The position numbers and the translations under genes were made by a program. The notes below the pieces were generated by a model. That model made no database searches. It saw only the letters and a program-made list of their open reading frames with translations, and was not told the DNA's origin. This document shows positions 55,826 to 62,521 of a DNA stretch of 62,521 nucleotides, in pieces. The stretch is from Oscillospiraceae bacterium (GTDB lineage Bacteria > Bacillota > Clostridia > Saccharofermentanales > Saccharofermentanaceae). Numbering within the stretch: position 1 is the stretch's first letter; each line of letters starts with the position of its first letter. The DNA is taken from assembly GCA_902802325.1 (NCBI GenBank), contig CADCLV010000003.1, positions 5,505 through 68,025 on the forward strand, given 5' to 3'.

Positions 55826-56029
55826 ATGGCTATCACAAAAGATATGATCATTGCTGACGTTTTGAACAAGCATCAGGATACAGTACCGATTTTCATGAAC
55901 AGCGGACTTCACTGCCTCGGCTGCGCTATGGCACACGGCGAGACTATCGAAGAGGCTTGCGCCGTACATGGTCTGGACTGCGATGCTCTGGTTACCGCGC
56001 TGAACGATTACCTGACAGCGAACGGCTGA
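55826..56029 (+). CDS. DUF1858 domain protein
   Basis: A 67-residue protein of the DUF1858 (disulfide-oxidoreductase-like, ScdA N-terminal) family. It has ITKDMIIADVLNKHQDTVPIF and the conserved Cys pair in GLHCLGCAMA. Members occur alone or beside hybrid-cluster proteins and may bind or transfer metal or nitrosyl-related groups; here no partner is adjacent. TTTGGAGG precedes the start, and a terminator ends it. Confidence 0.87.
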   Translation: MAITKDMIIADVLNKHQDTVPIFMNSGLHCLGCAMAHGETIEEACAVHGLDCDALVTALNDYLTANG

Positions 56030-56054
56030 GTGATCTGAAACTGAAACGAAACGA

Positions 56055-56085
56055 AAAGGACGAGATTTTTTTCTCGTCCTTTTTT
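56055..56085 (+). terminator. Intrinsic terminator after the DUF1858 gene
   Basis: AAAGGACGAGA (56055-56065) pairs with TCTCGTCCTTT (56072-56082) around a T-rich loop and is followed by T residues. Confidence 0.9.
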
Positions 56086-56113
56086 CTTTGGGAAATGCAC
56101 TGTCAGAGGCCTT

Positions 56114-58294
56114 TTATTCTTCGTCTTCCGGCTCTTCATCGAAAGAGAAGGAGGAGGCTTTAAAGACGATATGGAATTCCGAGCCTTTTCCTTCTTCGCT
56201 CTCTGCCCAGATCTTGCCGCCATGCTTATCCATGACGCTCTTTACGATGGAAAGGCCTAAACCGGAACCGGTCTTATTGATGCCGGAATTCTCGGCACGG
56301 TAGAAACGGTCGAAAACATACGGCACTTCATTTGCGGGGATGCCGACACCGTTATCCTTGACAAGAACCTCCACGGCGTTTCCTCCAAGCATGGCCGGAT
56401 CATCGTAACGGTGGCAGGTGATGTCGATCCGACCGTCGTCTTTGGTATACTTCATGGCATTGACGATGATGTTCTCGAAAACGCGCAGAAGCTTTTTCGG
56501 ATCTCCGTCAATGATCAGATCATCGTCTTCCGGCGCGGTGAATGTAATGACTTTGTCTGTTCCTTCGCACTCTGCGTGATAAAGCTGGAACAGATCTCCC
56601 ACCATTTCTTTGACGCTGATCGGCATCAGCTCGATGGTATCGTTTTCGGACTCCATACGGGTCAGCTGCACCAGATCGGAAATGAGCTGCTCCATCTGGA
56701 CACTTCTTGTATGCATGTTGGAAAGATACTGGACTTCCTGCTCCCGGGAAAGGGGCTCTTTGGCATTCAGCATCAGCTCGATATAGCCGCGGATCGCCGT
56801 GATCGGTGTGCGCAGGTCATGGGAGACATTGGACATGACTTTCTTTCTGGCTTCTTCGTTTTCAAGAAGTTTCTCGTGGTTTTTGAGAAGATCCTGATTA
56901 ACGCGGGTGATGTACTTGGTCTTTTCTTCCACGGCATCCGCCAGACTCTTGTTGTTGGCGGAGAGTTTATCGTAGGTGCGTACATAGTCGACCACGAAAT
57001 AGATGGTGTAGCCCACGGCCAGAAACAGTGTCAGCCAGGCGTGGAAGGAGATGTAAAGGTAATACTCCTGGCGGATAAAGATAGCAAGATGCATCAGAAG
57101 CACCAGCGGTGCGGAAAGCATGTAAAGCGGGCGGCCATGTTCGAAGTCCCGGGCCATATAGAAGACTCGGAAAATATTGAAGGCGCCGGTGACGAATAAA
57201 AGGACCAGGTTTACTGCCACAGAAGAGGACAGATAAAGAAGGTTCGGGAAACACCAGTAGGTAAGCAGATAGAAAGCAGTCAGCATGGAGAACAGGCTGA
57301 GCTCGACATACCGGATGGCGTCAAAGAACTTGCTCGTGCGTCTCGGATAAAGGGAATAGTAGAACAGATAAGAGAAATAATTGGCCAGAATGATCAGAGT
57401 GGTCTGGATCAGCATATTCCAGTCTCCACTTAACAGTGACAGCGTCGGCGCAAAGATGTCATAGAGGATCTCCGCCAAAAACATCAGAAGGAAGAAGTAG
57501 AGCTTGGAACGGCTGGCAAAGGTACGGGAAATGTAGTATCCGCCAAAAAGAAAGAATACCCAGAATGCGCAAAGCACCGTAAGGAACATTCTTCCGGAGT
57601 ACTCGATCACACCGATGGCGGTGGAGGAGGCGGCACAGGGGCTGCAGAGGATGCCTCCGTAGGGGGAAGAAAAGTTGGCACAGAGAACAACGATCTCGAT
57701 GCGGCCGTCTTCTGTCGGTTCCACCTGAAGATTGGTACTTACCTGCGTGGACTGGTAGATTCCTTTGTTATCGGAAACAACGCCGTAGTGACGGGCGGCT
57801 TTGCCGTTGATCCAGATAGTGGCAGCCTGACCGATGGAAGGAAAGTTCAGGTTCATATAATCGACATCCGGGTCCAAAAGTAGTTCGATACGATATGTAC
57901 CAACGCCGTAGCTTCCCATTTCTTTAGTTGGCTTTCCGAAAGAATAGAGCTCGGCGTTTTTACCAAGATCTTTCCATCCGTCAGTACTGATACGTACATT
58001 TTTATAATATGGATATTCTTCCCGGGCATCTTCCTGGCGGCTCTGATGGATCATGTCCGGAGTCAGAAGAAGGTGAGGGTAGAATTCCCAGCCGTCTTTC
58101 AGTATGATCGGACGTCCGTCAGCCCATTCGGTCAGATTGACCGAACCGGAAAGAGTATATGAAAAGTCGCTGCCCCGTCTGCGGTTGATCGTTAAGAACA
58201 ACACAGACAGGACAACGACTAAAATAATCAGTACGATGACAGTGAATCCGGTAGAAAAGCGCTTCTTATCTGTATCCTGTAAATGAGATGCCAT
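56114..58294 (-). CDS. Sensor histidine kinase with 7TM sensor module
   Basis: Membrane kinase of 726 residues. A first helix is at about 16-37. A beta-sandwich outer domain of about 200 residues (YGVGTYRIELLLDP) resembles 7TMR-DISMED2 carbohydrate-binding-like modules. Seven helices follow (about 240-435), then a coiled coil (DAVEEKTKYITRVNQDLLK) and the kinase core: MSNVSHDLRTPITAIRG with phospho-acceptor His492, N-box NIIVNAMKYT, G1 KDNGVGIP, F-box FDRFYRAE and G2 GSGLGLSIV. It is the partner of the response regulator just upstream. The ligand is unknown. Confidence 0.9.
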   Translation of the reverse strand: MASHLQDTDKKRFSTGFTVIVLIILVVVLSVLFLTINRRRGSDFSYTLSGSVNLTEWADGRPIILKDGWEFYPHLLLTPDMIHQSRQEDAREEYPYYKNVRISTDGWKDLGKNAELYSFGKPTKEMGSYGVGTYRIELLLDPDVDYMNLNFPSIGQAATIWINGKAARHYGVVSDNKGIYQSTQVSTNLQVEPTEDGRIEIVVLCANFSSPYGGILCSPCAASSTAIGVIEYSGRMFLTVLCAFWVFFLFGGYYISRTFASRSKLYFFLLMFLAEILYDIFAPTLSLLSGDWNMLIQTTLIILANYFSYLFYYSLYPRRTSKFFDAIRYVELSLFSMLTAFYLLTYWCFPNLLYLSSSVAVNLVLLFVTGAFNIFRVFYMARDFEHGRPLYMLSAPLVLLMHLAIFIRQEYYLYISFHAWLTLFLAVGYTIYFVVDYVRTYDKLSANNKSLADAVEEKTKYITRVNQDLLKNHEKLLENEEARKKVMSNVSHDLRTPITAIRGYIELMLNAKEPLSREQEVQYLSNMHTRSVQMEQLISDLVQLTRMESENDTIELMPISVKEMVGDLFQLYHAECEGTDKVITFTAPEDDDLIIDGDPKKLLRVFENIIVNAMKYTKDDGRIDITCHRYDDPAMLGGNAVEVLVKDNGVGIPANEVPYVFDRFYRAENSGINKTGSGLGLSIVKSVMDKHGGKIWAESEEGKGSEFHIVFKASSFSFDEEPEDEE

Positions 58295-58325
58295 GAAGAC
58301 CCACTTCTTTCCGGTACGTCAGAAA

Positions 58326-59033
58326 TTACTCCGCACGCATAGTATTGCGGATCGGCGGATAGCTGAAGGAGTAGCCGCTGCCCCATTCAGTCTTTACAAA
58401 CTGAACAGAAGGATCGGCCTTTTCCATTTTCTTTCTCAGATAGCTGATGTTAACCATGACCAGATGGTTATCACACAGACCGTCGTCACCCCATACATGG
58501 GAGTAGATGCGGGCGAAAGGAACGATAACGTTCGGAGTCTCAGCCAGAAGACGGAGAATATCGAACTCGCGGTTGGTCAGGTGAACCGGAACATCGTTGA
58601 GGGTAACCTCACGTGTCTTTACATTCATAGTCAGCGGCGGGAATTCCATAAGGAAGCCGTCACGGGTCATATTACGGCGAATGTGCGCAGAGATACGTGC
58701 GGAAAGCTCCGGAAGATTATACGGCTTCGTCATGTAGTCGTCGCCACCGGCTTTAAATCCTGTGATCTTATCTTCCAGCTGGTCCTTTGCCGACAGGAAA
58801 ATGATCGGTGCATTGGAATACACGTGGATCTTGGCCGGCAGATCATATGCGGTTCCGTCAGGAAGCATAATGTCCAGAACGATACAGTCGTAAGAGTTTG
58901 TCTCAACTTTCTGGAGAGTCGAGGCGATGCTTGTTGCGACACTGACGTCATATCCTTCATTCGTCAGGAAAGAACGGTTGATCTCAAGAATATCGGTATC
59001 GTCGTCAACCAGTAAAATGCGATGCTTTGCCAT
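58326..59033 (-). CDS. OmpR-family response regulator
   Basis: A 235-residue two-component regulator. Receiver domain residues 1-115: acidic pocket DDD (10-12), phosphorylated Asp54 (IVLDIMLPDG), Lys in MTKPY. The winged-helix DNA-binding domain (about 130-225) contains LTNREFDILRLLAE, HVWGDDG and VKTEWGSGYSF. AAAGGATGG precedes the ATG; the kinase gene follows after 31 bases, forming one operon. Confidence 0.93.
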   Translation of the reverse strand: MAKHRILLVDDDTDILEINRSFLTNEGYDVSVATSIASTLQKVETNSYDCIVLDIMLPDGTAYDLPAKIHVYSNAPIIFLSAKDQLEDKITGFKAGGDDYMTKPYNLPELSARISAHIRRNMTRDGFLMEFPPLTMNVKTREVTLNDVPVHLTNREFDILRLLAETPNVIVPFARIYSHVWGDDGLCDNHLVMVNISYLRKKMEKADPSVQFVKTEWGSGYSFSYPPIRNTMRAE

Positions 59034-59054
59034 ACATTCACCATCCTTTAATTT

Positions 59055-59126
59055 GTTTGCCGATGACTCCCCGGCAAACCCCCAAAATTTACAACAACAA
59101 AAAAACTTGTCTTCCTAGCTATTATA
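59055..59126 (-). promoter_or_regulatory. Leader of the two-component operon: dyad and -10 element
   Basis: The perfect dyad GTTTGCCG (59055-59062) / CGGCAAAC (59072-59079) with a nine-base centre lies in the leader, between the leftward TATAAT (read from 59126 to 59121) and the start codon. It could be an autoregulatory operator for the response regulator or an RNA hairpin. The -35 region is weak. Confidence 0.5.
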
Positions 59127-59278
59127 CATTTCTCAAAGAAAAAAAGAAAGCAGGAATTTGACATTTATATACGGATTTACGAAACTTCCCGAAACATGCG
59201 GCAGGACAGGAGATTCCCGGACTAGGGGACGGAAACGGACCAGGTGGATTTTCCAAAGAATCTGTGGTAGGATAAAAG

Positions 59279-59292
59279 CAAACATACGTTTG
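59279..59292 (+). promoter_or_regulatory. LexA (SOS) box before dinB
   Basis: CAAACATACGTTTG differs at one position from the Gram-positive LexA consensus CGAACRNRYGTTYG and is a near-perfect dyad. It lies seven bases after a possible -10 (TAGGAT, 59268-59273) and overlaps the expected transcription start, just before the AAAGGAG ribosome site. Confidence 0.7.
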
Positions 59293-59306
59293 AAAGGAGA
59301 AGGCAC

Positions 59307-60548
59307 TTGGCACACCGGGATATTCTTCATGTGGACCAGAACTGTTTTTTTGCGTCGGTCGAGATGCGAAGCCATCCCGAGTGGCGGAATGTGCCTATGG
59401 CTGTGGGCGGTGACAGTAAACTCCGGCACGGGATCATTCTGGCGAAGAATCCTCTGGCGCAGGCCAAGGGGGTGAAGACGGCAGAAGCGATCTGGCAGGC
59501 AAAGGAAAAATGCCCGGATCTTCTGGTGGCACCGGCGCATTTCGATCAGTATGTGTATTACTCGGAGCGGATAAGGGAATTGTTTCTGCAGTATACGGAT
59601 AAGGTAGAACCCTTCGGGCTGGATGAATGCTGGCTGGACGTGACCGGGTGCATTTCCTGCACACCGCATGAGCTGGCGGATGAGATCCGTACAAGAGTCA
59701 GAGAGGAACTGGGGCTGACTTGTTCGGTGGGCGTGAGCTTTAATAAGACATTTGCCAAGCTGGGATCTGATTATAAAAAGCCGGACGCCACAACCGAGAT
59801 CACGGAAGAGAATTTCAAGCAGATCGTGTGGCCGCTTCCTGTCAGTGATCTTCTATTTGTGGGAAAGGCGACAACGGCGGCTTTTCATAAGATGAATGTG
59901 AAGACCATAGGCGACCTGGCGGCGCTGGATGCGGATTTTGTCCTATCCTCGATGGGAAAGAACGGTTTTGCCCTGTGGCAAAGCGCCAACGGCCTGGAAA
60001 ATGCCGAGGTGCATGATTCCACTTACAACCGGCCGCTGAAATCGGTCGGGAACAGTACGACGACGCCTCGGGATATGACTTGCCGGCAGGATGTGTGGAA
60101 GGTCATCAGTACGCTTTCTTCCCAGGTAGCCGGAAGACTCAGAAAGCATCACTTCCGCGCCGGGACGGTGACCATCTGGGTGCGGGATACAGATCTTCAC
60201 TCCTATGAGAAACAGAGGGCGCTGCCTTCTGAAACAAACGATGAAAAGGCCATTTCCCAGCTGGCGATGGAGCTTTTTGACGAGAGTTATGACTGGCATG
60301 CTCCGCTTCGGAGCTTCGGTGTACGTACCACGCATCTGGTGGATGAGAATGATTATCAGCAGATGACGATATTCGAAAACTATGAGAAGATACAAAGAGA
60401 TGACAGGATCAATGCGACTCTGGATGTGCTGCGTTCCCGATTCGGAAGTGATATCGTGATGCGCGGGACACAGATGGAAGGAAAAGACGATCTGGTGGAA
60501 CCGGACCGGGAAGACCATCCCCACGGCGGGTTTTTGGAGGATCTGTGA
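59307..60548 (+). CDS. dinB: DNA polymerase IV, Y family
   Basis: Translesion polymerase of 413 residues. Translation starts at TTG, preceded by AAAGGAGAAGG, giving the family N-terminus MAHRDILHVDQNCFFASVEM. The metal-binding Asp10 and the GLDECWLDVTG site (catalytic Asp-Glu) are present, and TCSVGVSFNKTFAKLGSDYKKP is the Y-family signature. The second position of the first motif is Asn, as in UmuC. The little-finger domain is at about 245-360. A LexA-type box lies upstream. The stop overlaps the radical SAM start. Confidence 0.9.
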   Translation: MAHRDILHVDQNCFFASVEMRSHPEWRNVPMAVGGDSKLRHGIILAKNPLAQAKGVKTAEAIWQAKEKCPDLLVAPAHFDQYVYYSERIRELFLQYTDKVEPFGLDECWLDVTGCISCTPHELADEIRTRVREELGLTCSVGVSFNKTFAKLGSDYKKPDATTEITEENFKQIVWPLPVSDLLFVGKATTAAFHKMNVKTIGDLAALDADFVLSSMGKNGFALWQSANGLENAEVHDSTYNRPLKSVGNSTTTPRDMTCRQDVWKVISTLSSQVAGRLRKHHFRAGTVTIWVRDTDLHSYEKQRALPSETNDEKAISQLAMELFDESYDWHAPLRSFGVRTTHLVDENDYQQMTIFENYEKIQRDDRINATLDVLRSRFGSDIVMRGTQMEGKDDLVEPDREDHPHGGFLEDL

Positions 60549-61420
60549 ATTATAGAAGTGCCAATTCCTACTATAGAGAATTATTCGGCGACAAAGTCTA
60601 CCGGATCGCGCTGGATGCAGGATGTACCTGCCCGAACCGGGACGGGACTTTGGGAACGCGCGGATGCATTTTCTGCAGCGGACTGGGCTCAGGTGAATTT
60701 GCCGCAGACCGGAATATGACTATCACGGAGCAGCTTTCCCAGGCAAAAGAAAAGGTAAGGAAAAAGAGCGATTCGCATTTATACATTGCCTATTTCCAGA
60801 ACTTTTCCAACACTTACGGAGATGAAAAAGTGCTTTCGGAAAAGTATGAAGAAGCGCTTTTGGATCCGGAGGTGGTGGGACTTGCGATCGCGACCCGTCC
60901 GGACGTGATTTCAGAGGAGATGTATACGATCCTTTCAAACCTTTCCGAAAAAACTCATGTATGGATCGAGCTGGGCCTTCAGACGATCCACGAGGATACG
61001 GCGAATTGGATGAGGAGAGGCTATGATCTTTCTGTTTTTGAGGAGGCGATCCGAAGATTGAAGATGATCCCGAAACTTCAGGTGATCGTTCATGTAATCA
61101 TGGACTTCCCCTGTGAGACAAAGCAGCAGATGCTGGAAACGATCGATTACTGTGCCCGTCTTCCGATTCACGGGATCAAGATTGCGAACTTAAATGTCCT
61201 TCGGGGGACAGACTTGGGAACGGCATATGAGAAAGAACCGTTTCCTCTTATGGAAAGGGATGAATATATTGCTTTTATCGGAGAGATCCTGCCGCGGCTT
61301 TCTCCGGATATGGTGATCTACCGGCTGACCGGGGACGGGGCGAAAAGAGATCTTCTGGCGCCTTTATGGGTTGGTGACAAACGCCGGACAAGAAATGAAC
61401 TCGAAGCAAATCCGTCATAA
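60545..61420 (+). CDS. TIGR01212-type radical SAM protein (YtqA-like)
   Basis: A 291-residue radical SAM protein of the YhcC/YtqA type with CTCPNRDGT...RGCIFC, the Cys set for [4Fe-4S] and SAM, and GLAIATRPD, WIELGLQTIHEDT, VHVIMDFPCETKQQM and LRGTDLG. The reaction is unknown, though related proteins are discussed for RNA modification. The GTG start follows GGAGG and overlaps the dinB stop by four bases, so dinB and this gene share one SOS-controlled transcript. Its last 103 bases are overlapped by a convergent permease frame. Confidence 0.9.
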   Translation: MNYRSANSYYRELFGDKVYRIALDAGCTCPNRDGTLGTRGCIFCSGLGSGEFAADRNMTITEQLSQAKEKVRKKSDSHLYIAYFQNFSNTYGDEKVLSEKYEEALLDPEVVGLAIATRPDVISEEMYTILSNLSEKTHVWIELGLQTIHEDTANWMRRGYDLSVFEEAIRRLKMIPKLQVIVHVIMDFPCETKQQMLETIDYCARLPIHGIKIANLNVLRGTDLGTAYEKEPFPLMERDEYIAFIGEILPRLSPDMVIYRLTGDGAKRDLLAPLWVGDKRRTRNELEANPS

Positions 61421-62521
61421 GCGATCAAAAGAAGGACAAGACTTAATATCACAAGATAGGTGACAGAAAAAGACAGTGGAATGGAGTGGGGCATCTTGAA
61501 AGAGATGACACTGCCTACATCACTGACGAAACCGTTGAAGCGCAGATAAGGGAAGATCTTATCCGTCAGGTACATGTTCGACATGGGCAGAAAATCGATC
61601 CATCGAGAAGAGGAAAAGGCTTCAATAATCACCTGTGTAATGGTATTGCTCAGTACCAGGCCGGTGGAGACGCCGACTGCGACACCGGTATTTTTCGTAT
61701 TGCAGGAAATGGCATAGGCGAACAGTACATACACCAGAAGAGGAATATTATTTGCCAGGAAAAGAAGAAGGGCAAACAGTATATACGGAATCGTGTGGAC
61801 ATGTCCCCCGGAGACATAGTAGTAGGGAGCCAGAGTGGAAAAACCGGATTTCAGTCCCATGCTAAGTGACGCACCCAAAGTGATCACAAGACTTCCGGAG
61901 AATATCCAGGTGACGATAGCAAGAAGCTTGGCAAGGAAGATCTTCCATCTTTTTACCGGCGCGATGATCAGAGATTTGATGGAACCGGTGGCCATTTCGG
62001 AGGAGATGCTGCTTCCGGCAAGAATGATGACCAGCAAGACAAGGAAGAACTGCGCCGTCTGCATACCGAAAGAAATCGCAGACGCGCTGATCGTTGTCGC
62101 ACGGGACGGATAGGTGTGATCTTCGAATTGTTTTTCCAGGATCTTCACCGAGTTTTCCAACTGTACGCGACGTGTGGCTGTAAGAGGAATGTAAGAGTTG
62201 GAAGTATCTCCTATATCCACATTCATAGACAAAAGCTGTTTGTACTGAAGATAATCTGAGATCAGTTCCAGAAGATTATTCGATTCACTACTGTCGAATT
62301 TGCCCTGAGGATCGATCTTGGACAATATCCTGACGGCTTCTACTTCAGAATTCAGTCCGTTGGAGATTCCATCCATTTCGAGATATTTGACGAAACTTCC
62401 GTAATCATGAGAAAAAAGCGCGGTGCGTACATAATCAAGACGGTCGCATTCCCTCGAATAATTCTGAAACCAGACATTATCCCGCTGGTCGAAGGGGATC
62501 GAGTTCAAATAACACAGATCG
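61318..62521 (-). CDS. ABC-2 type transporter permease (5' end outside window)
   Basis: Permease of a multidrug or lipid-export type ABC transporter. A long outer loop of about 155 residues precedes helices with SISSEMATGSIKSLIIAPVKRWKIFLAKLLA, typical of ABC-2 permeases, and four further helices follow. The frame runs off the window at 62521; the TTG at 62508 is not a credible start because the preceding codons continue in frame. After LLIAYDGF, where related proteins stop soon, about 25 residues continue into sequence antisense to the radical SAM gene. The ATPase gene must lie to the right, outside the window. Confidence 0.8.
   Translation of the reverse strand, partial: DLCYLNSIPFDQRDNVWFQNYSRECDRLDYVRTALFSHDYGSFVKYLEMDGISNGLNSEVEAVRILSKIDPQGKFDSSESNNLLELISDYLQYKQLLSMNVDIGDTSNSYIPLTATRRVQLENSVKILEKQFEDHTYPSRATTISASAISFGMQTAQFFLVLLVIILAGSSISSEMATGSIKSLIIAPVKRWKIFLAKLLAIVTWIFSGSLVITLGASLSMGLKSGFSTLAPYYYVSGGHVHTIPYILFALLLFLANNIPLLVYVLFAYAISCNTKNTGVAVGVSTGLVLSNTITQVIIEAFSSSRWIDFLPMSNMYLTDKIFPYLRFNGFVSDVGSVISFKMPHSIPLSFSVTYLVILSLVLLLIAYDGFASSSFLVRRLSPTHKGARRSLFAPSPVSR

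Noticed and set aside
62508..62521. TTG at 62508 as the start of the ABC-2 permease
   Set aside because: The frame continues open to the window edge and typical ABC-2 permeases have an N-terminal helix before this point.

Overview
The window is one ordinary chromosomal stretch of a low-to-mid GC Gram-positive anaerobe. It most likely belongs to class Clostridia, in or near Lachnospiraceae. The evidence is strong AGGAGG-type ribosome sites, TTGACA/TATAAT promoters with 17-base spacers, a BceAB-type transporter, a Spo0A C-terminal-domain protein, DUF6273 and DUF1934 proteins, a Re-citrate-synthase-like enzyme, ferredoxin-tailed aldo/keto reductase, and a domain-permuted family 3 glycosidase of the kind known from rumen Firmicutes. 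I found no prophage, insertion sequence, CRISPR array, tRNA or rRNA.

Layout. Bases 1-6.4 kb carry a BceAB-like ABC exporter (ATPase cut by the window edge), a lipoprotein and the GH3 enzyme. At 6.4-10.9 kb a leftward operon holds a membrane protein, NAD+ synthase and an RlmI-like methyltransferase. At 11-13.5 kb lie an M48 protease and the Re-citrate-synthase-like gene, ending in a long shared hairpin. At 13.7-16.6 kb is a leftward pair of GlpA/GlpB-like flavoproteins. At 16.8-18.4 kb is a proS gene broken by two out-of-frame deletions. At 18.6-25.6 kb are an ACT protein, an AraC regulator, an independent structured RNA, FeoA-FeoB, a cyclophilin, an RluA enzyme and an aldo/keto reductase. At 25.8-30.2 kb is carAB behind an attenuator-like leader. 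At 30.4-34.8 kb are a DUF6273 lipoprotein, a sensor-like membrane protein, an alcohol dehydrogenase, a flavoprotein and DUF1934. At 35-41.5 kb is a core block: rpmF, der, typA, mltG, a U32 tRNA-hydroxylation protein and YccF. At 41.6-45.1 kb are AI-2E-like, CPBP and prepilin peptidase membrane proteins. At 45.2-47.9 kb is glycogen phosphorylase with a histone-H1-like tail. The rest holds a phosphoesterase, a PC4-like protein, ligA, 5-FTHF cyclo-ligase, a Spo0A-like regulator, HU, an MFS permease, DUF1858, a response regulator/histidine kinase pair, SOS-controlled dinB with a radical SAM gene, and the 3' part of an ABC-2 permease.

How it fits together. Most genes are housekeeping for a fermentative anaerobe: glycogen and beta-glucoside use, citrate/glutamate carbon entry, NAD and pyrimidine/arginine precursor synthesis, ferrous iron uptake, ribosome and tRNA maturation, and DNA repair. 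The most unusual points are the Lys/Ala-rich tail on glycogen phosphorylase, an NAD+ synthase whose glutaminase Cys is replaced by Asp, the doubly broken proS, an unidentified standalone RNA at 19,987-20,177, and a terminator-like 20-bp hairpin inside a coding sequence at 49,453. Family names come from recognised motifs and recall, without database searches.
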